Shown in pieces: positions 56,192 through 64,000 of a DNA stretch of 64,000 nt. The notes below the pieces were generated by a model, which did no database searches, was not told the DNA's origin, and saw only the letters and a program-made list of their open reading frames with translations. A program made the position numbers and the translations under genes. How positions within the stretch are numbered: position 1 is the stretch's first letter; the number at the start of each line of letters is the position of its first letter. The stretch comes from Theropithecus gelada. Lineage: Eukaryota; Chordata; Mammalia; Primates; Cercopithecidae. Location: contig NC_037677.1 in assembly GCF_003255815.1 (NCBI RefSeq), positions 105,313,821-105,377,820 on the forward strand, written 5' to 3'.

Positions 56192-59100
56192 AGATATTGA
56201 GAAAGTCAAAATAAAAATGTATGAATGAAATGAAATATCAATAAGGTAATATAAAACATAAAAAAGAAACTCTGAAGCTTAAAATCACAATAATGGAAAT
56301 GAAAATTTTACTAAAATATTTAACTGCATATTTGAGCACACAAAAGTAAGGATTAGCAAAATTTACTATAGGACAAATGAAATGGTAAAGTCTGGGGAAC
56401 AAAATGAAAAAAGATTTTAAAATGTGAACAGAGCCTAGGGGACCTGTTATAAAGGAGACCATACACATGTAAGAGTCCCAGAACAAGAAGATAAAAATAA
56501 ACGGGAAGAAAGGATATTTCAGGAAATAACAGCTGATAATCTTTAAAATTTGATGAGACATAAATATAATCATCCAAGAAGCTCAAAAAACACCAAGTAG
56601 GATAAACTTTTGAAGGACCACATTGAGACACTGTAATAAAACTGTTGCAAGACAAAAAGAGAATCTTTAAACCAGCAAGAGAAAAGCAACTTGTAACATG
56701 GAAGGGATGTTTATTATGATCATGAGCAGATTTTTTTTCATGAGAAACTAACACATTTTAAAAGATAAAAACTGGAGGTCAGAGGCAGTGGGTTGATATA
56801 TTTAAAATCCTAAAAGATTAAAAAAAAAAAAAACAAATATACAAAAAACCCTGTTATCCAAGAATTCAGTATCTAGCCAAAACTGTCCTGCAAAAGTGAG
56901 AGATAATAAACACGTTTCCAGATAGACCAAAGCTAAGGATATTTATTACCTTAGAACCACCCTATAAGAAATGCAAAACAGAGACCTGTAGGTGGAAATG
57001 AAAGAACATTGAACAGTACCTTGAAGCTGCTTGAAGAAATAAAGATCACAGTAAAGGTAAATACATGGGCAATATAAAAACCAGTTTTATTATAGCTTCA
57101 ATTTGTAACTCCTCATGTTATTTTATACATGATTTAAGACACTAATGCATTCAAAAACACCAAATATTACTTCATGTTTTCAGACACCAAATGTATAATA
57201 ATGTAAATTTGTGACACGAATAACTGGAAGGGACAAGGATAGAGTCGTAAAGAAACAGAGATTTTGTATGTTATTGAAGTTAAGATAGTATAACTTGAGT
57301 GTTATAACTTTAGGACGTTAAATAAAATCCATATGGTAATGCTAAAGTAAATGAGTATAGAATATACACAAAAGGAAACAGAAGGGAATTAAAATATTTT
57401 ACTATAGAAAATCAATTAAACAAAAAAAGTAATGTAAGAAGTGAGGAACAAAAAGAAGCTATAAGACATATAGAAAACATATAGCAAAATGACAGAATTA
57501 AGTTACTCTTTATCAGTAATTACTTTAATGTAAATATATTAAATTTTCCAGTCAAAAGACAGAGACAAGCAGAATGCATTTAAAAAGATCCAAGTAAATA
57601 CTGTCTAGAAATTATTGACTTTATATTCAAAGAAACAACAGGCTGAAAATTAAAGGATGGGAAAAAATGTTCCATGCAAATACAAACTGAAAGATAAAAG
57701 GGGTGGACATACCAATATCAGATAAAACAGACTTTAATTTAAAAAGACAAAGATATACATTATATATTAATACAAACTCAATACAGCAGAAGATACGATA
57801 ACCATAAATATTTACATACCTAATAAAAGGTAATCAAAATATATAAAGCAAAATTGAGCAGAATTGAAGGAAGAAATAGATCGTTGTACAATAAGAGCTG
57901 GAGACTTCAATATCCTGCTTTCAACAATAGATAAAACAACCAGATAGAAGATAAATAAGAAAACAGAGGAATTGAACAACACAATAAACCAACTAGTTCT
58001 AAGAAACATACAGAACAGTCTACTCAACAACAGAATACATTCTTTTCAAATGCACACGGCATTGTCTAAGACAGATGCTGTTAGGCCAGAAATTAATTTT
58101 CAGTAGATTTATAAAGAGATATTGCGCAAAGTATCTTTTCTGGCCACACTGGATGAAGTTAGAAATCAATAACAGAAGGAGCACTGAAAAATTTGAATAT
58201 TTGTGGAAATTAAACAACATACTCTTAACCAATGAATCAAATAATAAATCACAAGGAAAATAAAAAATACAGGCCAACGAAAATAGAAATACACCCTACC
58301 AAAAAAAGTTAAACACAGTAAAAGCAGTGCTAATGGTAAATTTATAAATGCTTTCAATGCTTGCATTCAGAAAAAAAAAACAGGTCTCAAATCATATTCA
58401 AGCTTTTTGATTTAGGAAATTAGAAAAAGAAGGATAAGCTAAACAAATAAACAACAACTAGTGGAAAGAAGGAAATACTAAGATCAAGGCACAGATAGAG
58501 AAGATAAGACCAATACATAACATCAACAAAATCAAACATAGGTTCACAGAAAAGATTTTTAAAATTGACAAATGGACAAAACAGAAAAATCAAATTACTA
58601 AACTCAGAAATGAAAGTAGAAACATTACTGTCAGTTCTGCAAGAATAAAAATGATTACAAAGGTGTACTAAGAATAAGTGTATTCCAATAAATTGATTAA
58701 CCTGTATGAAATTTTAAAATTCTAAATATATAAACTATACCAAGACAAAATCATAAAGATAGGGAAAATATGAATAGGCCTAAAATGAGGAAAGAGATTA
58801 AACCAGTAATCAAAAATCTGCAGAAAGATAAAACCCCTGGACCAGATGGCTTTACTGGTAAATTCTATCAAACATTCAAAGAAAAGTTAACACCAATCCA
58901 TCTCAAACTTTTCCAATATAATTGAAAAAGAGGAAACACTTTTTAATTCATGCTATGTGGCCAACATTCCCATGACAGCAAACCCAAGCAAGGACATGAG
59001 AGAAGAAAACTACAGACTGATATACTCTATTAGCATTGATGCAAAATCATCAACAAAATAGCAGCAAACCAAATTTAGCAGTATGAATAAAGGATTATAT

Positions 59101-59290
59101 ACCATGGCAAAGTGGAATTTGTTCCTGAAATGCAAGGATATTTCAAAATGTAAAAATGACCAGTGTAATATACCACATTAACAGGATAAAGGGAAAGAAA
59201 AACTTTATGATTAATTCAATTGATGCAAAAGAAAAGAATTTGACAAAATTCAACACCATTTCTGTAGCAAAGTAGCAGAATAAAAAGTCA
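56192..59290 (+). mobile_element. L1M, ORF1 end to ORF2, sense, right part
   Basis: Continues the L1M at the TSD: ORF1 text ('gagcctaggggacctgttat', 'tcatccaagaagctcaaaaa', 'ccagcaagagaaaagcaact', 'aaaactgtcctgcaaaagtg'), a long inter-ORF region (57000-57480), the ORF2 start near 57489 ('atgacagaattaagttactc') and ORF2 to the RT domain entry ('cccctggaccagatggcttt' near 58836). It ends near 59290 after an internal deletion past 'gacaaaattcaacaccattt', and the RT catalytic core and 3' UTR are absent. No open frame. Confidence 0.9.
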
Positions 59291-60139
59291 ACACACAAAA
59301 TTGAACTGATTTACATATGCATTATCTCACCTATTTATCATTTTTTGTTGTAAGAACACTTAAAATCTACTGTTTTAGTAATTTTCAAGAATATAATACA
59401 TTGTTAAATATAATAATGTACATTTCCCCTGAATATTTTTACCCACCAATAAATTGTCATTAACTTAAAAAAATTAAAAAATAATAAAACAAGCAACGTG
59501 ACAAAATGAACCTGCATTTGATTTTTACATACATTTACATTTCAATGGGGGTTTCCATTACAGAAATTATCACTGAAAAGTGGGAAGGACTTATTTCTGG
59601 AATATATATCATCCCTAAAATTGATCCAAAAATCTTTATGAACAACTAATGTGTTGTCCTTATTTTTGTCATTTTGTTGATGAACCACTGTCAAAGGTTA
59701 AGCTGGTACATGGACCTGAATTCACGAACATTGTTCCCCAAGATATCAGCTAAATGGAAGATTTCAAGTTTCCTCCTTCACTTGCTTTACAAAACTTCTA
59801 AAACAAGAGCATAAACTTGTTATGTGTTTTCAGGATGACATTCACATTTCATTTTGCTAATGGCCTTCAAATGTATATACAAAATATCTTAATTTAATCC
59901 CCTGTCACTCTGACTGTATCCTTTTTTAAAAAATATTTTCTCCAAACTATACTTTTAATGTTGCATTGGCTGGCATAAGAAACTACCACTCCCGAAACCT
60001 TAGAACTTGGAAATGACCCTTATCTTAAAAAGGGTTCTTAACAGAATCAAAGGGTAAACTTCAAGGATCTGAAAATCCCTGGAGGCTATTTGTGAATTTT
60101 TAAGAATAGGCATATATGCTGTGGCTCTAGAACACAAAT
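59291..60139. other. No recognised gene
   Basis: 59990-60075 ('aagggttcttaacagaatca', 'gatctgaaaatccctggagg') weakly resembles an ancient DNA-transposon relic. The rest is unassigned. Confidence 0.35.
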
Positions 60140-60320
60140 TGTTTAGAGACTACTACTCTAGTTTTAGTCAAGAACTCACTGGGTGACCTTGAGCAAGTCA
60201 CTTGACTGTTATATCAGATGAAAATATTAAATAATGTAATATATGAGTAATGCCCCTTTAAAGTGATGACTACTACATGAAGTTAAATGCTATGTAAAGC
60301 CAAGTAGTTATTATGTCTCT
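60140..60320 (+). mobile_element. MIR SINE relic, sense
   Basis: 'ctgggtgaccttgagcaagt' (60179), 'cacttgactgttatatcaga' and 'aaatgctatgtaaagccaag' are in MIR order. Confidence 0.7.
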
Positions 60321-62090
60321 TTATCTTATTTCTATAAAAAGAGGACTTATAAGGTTTACTGTTCATGAGGACCATTTGGGGCAACTTCCATTGCACCTAT
60401 GTTATTTAAAGGCCAGACTTTTTTACTTTAACTATTTTCCTTGTCTACTGATCTTGTAGTATTCTATACCCATTGCTTTCTGTAAACTCTTATCTGTAAT
60501 GTGTTCCAAAGTCCCCCAAATTTAGGTTCAGAATATGTAAATAGCAATAAACATTGCATTTCTGTTGATTGTGGTATGGATGGGAGTTCAAATGAAAAGG
60601 TGCCTACCTGCAGTTGTCCAATTGACATGCCATAATTGCTTCCAGGCAGATTAAGCAACTACAATAGTGATTGTTCTTCAATCACTGAATCTCTTCTGAG
60701 TGGAAAGGTAATGCTATGTACTTGCTCTGAGGATGTTTTTGAATTTCAAAATACAACTCCAGAAAAAAATCCAACTAGTGTGACTTTGTCTCACAAATAA
60801 GAAGTTCTCCTAGAGGGATAACAGGTACCAAAGACACAGCCATCATTACTCTCTCAGCTTTGCTGATTAGCTTTGCACACCTGTACACATGCATTGGAGC
60901 AATACTTAGCTTTCACATGACACTTAGGAGCAACACTTAGGAACATTTAGTAATAAGAATTCTATGGACTATGACCCTGCTTCCCTGGCAAGTTCTCCAT
61001 GAAAACTTCATAATTTGGCATCATTTAGGAAGAACCATTTATTAAATTATGCTCCCCAGTGAAGCTTATGCTATTAGCCTGAACAATGTGCATCGTCTGA
61101 AATCCAGGTAATGGGGTTGTAGTCAAGATGAAGGTTCTCTAGAAAGAATAAAGGAAACGGCTTTTGGATTTAATCTGAATATAACAATGGGTGTCCCTTC
61201 CCCCATGGCCATACCAGAGAGCACATAGCACTCTCTCTTCACCATTGATCAAGAAATTATGACTCCTCAGAGATGCTTTGATGTGGGAATTGCACTAACA
61301 ACTGGATAAGGAGGTACTGCACGTGCAAGCAAAACATGCATTCTAACTTAGTGAAATTCTAGAAGATAAGATTAGACATAGACATAGTGCGTTAACTATC
61401 CAAACCTCACGGATGGTTTAATCCTTACTACATGCCTATGCTGTGTAGTCATTTGAGCAATGCAAGAACACCTACAGTGATAGAGAAATCATTACTTCCA
61501 TATGGCTGGGAAGCTCTAGTCATTATTTATTATGTAAACATTTATTAAAAGGGTAATTTTTGACAGACATTCTGCTAGAAAGTGAACCACATACACACAG
61601 ACATACACTTAGAGAGTTCATAGACAAACCAGTAACTACAGTAGCACATTCTTCCTTATTTTTGAACTGAATTATCTTTGCCTAAAACTTGACTCCCTAT
61701 TCCTATATTAAATTCTTAAGGGCACACATAATATGTCTCACAATCTTCCACAGGCCAAATCCTTCAGATATCATGGTTTCACCATGTTTCTCTTCTGCAG
61801 GCTAACAATTCATCCATTTCCATTCTCTCATTAATTGATTTGTTAATTTGCTCAACAAGCACGTTTTAATTAGATATTATGTATCAGAGATAAAGCAGAA
61901 AACATGTAGACATGGTCCCCGTTTCATTAAGCAGACGATCTGTTGTTTTTGAATCTTTCATTAATTTTTCATGAAAACATTTTCCTACAAATCTCTGTCC
62001 ACTTACTACTTGAAATAACATCTAGTGTATGAAGAAGTATGTGACATAGGCGCTGCCTTTACAGAAGTTAAAGTCTTGTAGAGCCAATAT
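60321..62090. other. No recognised gene
   Basis: About 1.8 kb. 61850-61940 ('gcagaaaacatgtagacatg', 'gtccccgtttcattaagcag') weakly resembles an L2-tail/CORE-SINE relic. No gene or RNA signal. Confidence 0.35.
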
Positions 62091-62093
62091 ACA

Positions 62094-62161
62094 TAGTATA
62101 GTATAGTATAGTATAGTATAGTATAGTATAGTATAGTATAATATAGTATAGTATAATATAC
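62094..62161. repeat. (AGTAT)n pentanucleotide microsatellite
   Basis: About 13 units of 5 bp, the last few with AATAT variants. Likely polymorphic. Confidence 0.97.
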
Positions 62162-62589
62162 TTCCCATATCTTTGTTTTTATCATGAATTGCCAAGATAA
62201 TTAGTTATGTGGCAATATTTTTATTGGTATATTTCCATATACCATATCTTATGAAGATATAGATATCTAAGATATGTGATTACTATTGCAGCATGTATAA
62301 TTAACAGAAAATGTACATTGAAGACATATCAGATTTATTAATTCAGAGGCTGTGTACATTCTAAGAACTCCTATAATTTGTAAGTCAGCAAAGCCCATTT
62401 ACCAGACCAAACCCACAAAAACTGATGCTTTATTCCTGTCTTGTAATGATTTTTGAAAACTTGAGACTTACAAATTACGCATGCTACAATGGTAATAACA
62501 TATCTATATATGTTTGTCACTGTCCTAGAAATAATTTCCCTGACCATCCAATATGAAATTGCATACACAGTGAGCCTCTCTTACACTGT
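62162..62589. other. No recognised feature
   Basis: No gene or named repeat seen. Confidence 0.4.
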
Positions 62590-62792
62590 CACGGTTTTGT
62601 TTTCTACAGAGCATTTTCCACTATCTTAAATTGTTTTTATAATCTATTTATTTACTTGTTTATGTCTTTATTGCCTCTACTGTAGACCCACCCATGCTCC
62701 TAACTAGAACATCAGCGTATAAAGACAGGTCACTTACTGGTATTATTTGTCATTATATCTCCAGCTGGCATAAAATCAACAGGAAAAACACT
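62590..62792 (+). mobile_element. L2 LINE relic, 3' end
   Basis: 'ctatcttaaattgtttttat', 'tatttacttgtttatgtctt', 'acccacccatgctcctaact' and 'gtcattatatctccagctgg' are in L2 3' order. Confidence 0.6.
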
Positions 62793-63264
62793 ACACATAC
62801 ACATGCATGCATGCACCTTTTAATGAATGATTAAACCAGAAGAAATACATTTTTCACATTGGCTTATTCCATAAATAGCTGTCAATCCTTCTAAGCAAAG
62901 TGCTCATTCTTGGAACTTTACCTTAACTAGGTGTATCTAATGTTTTCTGGTAATTTCTCAGCAATGAAAAAAAATAACTCTGCCTTTGTTTTCAACTAAT
63001 AAAGAAATTTGTCTGGAAAATCACAAATGTAAGCTATTTCTATTTTAAAATTTATAGTTGTATTTCTATATATGATTTTATTTCGGTTGATTATATATGA
63101 TGTACATGGGACTAGGATAAGCATAGGCCAAGGATATTTGAGCCACGTGTGATCTTTGTTTTAGCATTCTAGACCGTATAGGAAATTTCAAATTATATTT
63201 CTTACAGCTCTATTAACATTAAAAACTCAGTAGTCATTTAGTTTAACAAAACATTTTATAAAGA
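62793..63264. other. No recognised feature
   Basis: No gene or named repeat seen. Confidence 0.4.
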
Positions 63265-63275
63265 TGGTTTTGGTG

Positions 63276-63544
63276 TTGGGAGGCCAAGGAGGGCGGATCA
63301 TGAGGTCAGGAGATCGAGACCATCCTGGCTAACACGGTGAAACCAAGTCTCTACTAAAAATACAAAAAATTAGCCAGGCATGGTGGCGGGTGCCTGTAGT
63401 CCCAGCTACTCGGGAGGCTGAGGCAGGAGAAAGGCATGAACCCAGGAGGCAGAGCTTGCAGTGAGCAGAGATTGTGCCACTGTACTCCAGTCTGGGCGAT
63501 AGAGCAAGACACCACCTCAGGGAGAAAAAAAAAAAAAAAAACGG
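63276..63544 (+). mobile_element. AluY-like, 5'-truncated, sense
   Basis: Starts at 'ttgggaggccaaggagggcg', about position 39 of the Alu consensus, so the first 38 nt including the pol III A box are missing. The B-box region ('ggagatcgagaccatcctgg') and right arm 'gcatgaacccaggaggcaga', 'gcttgcagtgagcagagatt' are intact, and the A-tail ends at 63544. Exact 11-bp TSD 'tggttttggtg' at 63265-63275 and 63545-63555. Confidence 0.95.
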
Positions 63545-63555
63545 TGGTTTTGGTG

Positions 63556-64000
63556 ATCAGCTATGATACAGATACTAATTTTATCCTAATAGCCTTGAAA
63601 AATTCTTATTTTTCCCCAATTATAAAATAATCTTGTCAAAACTGAAAAAAAAAAAACTCACAAGGAAATCAACTGTATTCTACTATCAAGGAGCCCTTCA
63701 AAATGGAGCACAGGTAATAGATAACTGTTTTGTATGTTATCTAGTGATGATTTACAAACATAAAAAGAGATTTCACATTGTCAAGACATGTTTGATGTGA
63801 TCATTTCAAAATAGATTGCTTGACCCAGCATAACGTTCTACTCCCATCTTAAGACCTGGGAAACTGTCAACAACTTGAGATTTTCCTGAAGACTACTGCC
63901 CTGTTCATCAAAATATTTTTAATGTATAGATATATATACATATAGATATCTCCGTACAGGTATTTTATGATCTGAGGGGCACCGCCCAGTGGTCAGAGAA
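63556..64000. other. No recognised feature
   Basis: AT-rich, with an A12 run near 63645. The window ends in unassigned sequence. Confidence 0.4.

Noticed and set aside
1..64000. An undescribed multi-gene system
   Set aside because: No cluster of plausible coding genes exists on either strand. The unusual content is repeat-driven, and the most novel signal is the pair of (GT)n-associated duplications.

Overview
This window is primate, most probably human, intergenic DNA. The evidence is the repeat content: Alu elements of several ages including AluY-like copies, an L1PA-type full-length LINE-1, THE1/MST and MLT1 (ERVL-MaLR) LTRs, and a background of ancient L1M, L2, MIR, MER5 and MER20 relics in AT-rich, CpG-poor sequence. 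AluY points to an Old World monkey, ape or human. I find no convincing host protein-coding exon, tRNA, rRNA, CpG island or CRISPR array. The open reading frames are short and are either chance, low-complexity translation of microsatellites, or decayed L1 ORF1/ORF2. I read the window as gene-poor DNA; an intron or a non-coding RNA gene cannot be excluded from sequence alone.

Layout. 1-12 kb: an antisense L1 3' end, an antisense AluJ, a 166-bp local duplication (1974 and 3081) whose second copy sits between a (GT)n and a (TA)n tract, an L2 followed by an MLT1A-like LTR, a 220-bp polypurine tract with (GGAA)18 and (GGGA)10, two nested MLT1 LTRs in opposite orientation, MER5, MIR and a sense AluJ. 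12-31 kb: an ancient L1M with a 5' inversion, a second local duplication (about 245 bp, 17729 and 19783) again next to a (GT)n tract, an antisense AluS, an MLT1 LTR, an AluY-like copy whose middle is replaced by about 225 bp of microsatellite, an AluS and several MIRs. 31-48 kb: a long antisense L1M interrupted by a THE1/MST LTR, an AluS with an exact 13-bp target-site duplication (TSD), L2 and MaLR LTRs, a 29-bp minisatellite, an L1M 3' end carrying a tiny 5'-inverted L1PA insertion, MER20 and an MLT1 LTR. 49.6-59.3 kb: a 6.17-kb full-length but inactive L1PA (50007-56177, exact 14-bp TSD) inserted in an older L1M in the same orientation. 59-64 kb: mostly unassigned sequence with a MIR, an L2, a pentanucleotide microsatellite and a 5'-truncated AluY-like copy.

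There are no genes here that work together. The biology in view is genome dynamics: retrotransposition, nested insertion, L1 twin priming, microsatellite birth inside retroelements, and two short same-strand duplications that both land at the edge of a (GT)n tract 1.1-2.1 kb downstream of the source. That last pattern is the most unusual thing I found. I see no sign of an undescribed multi-gene system.
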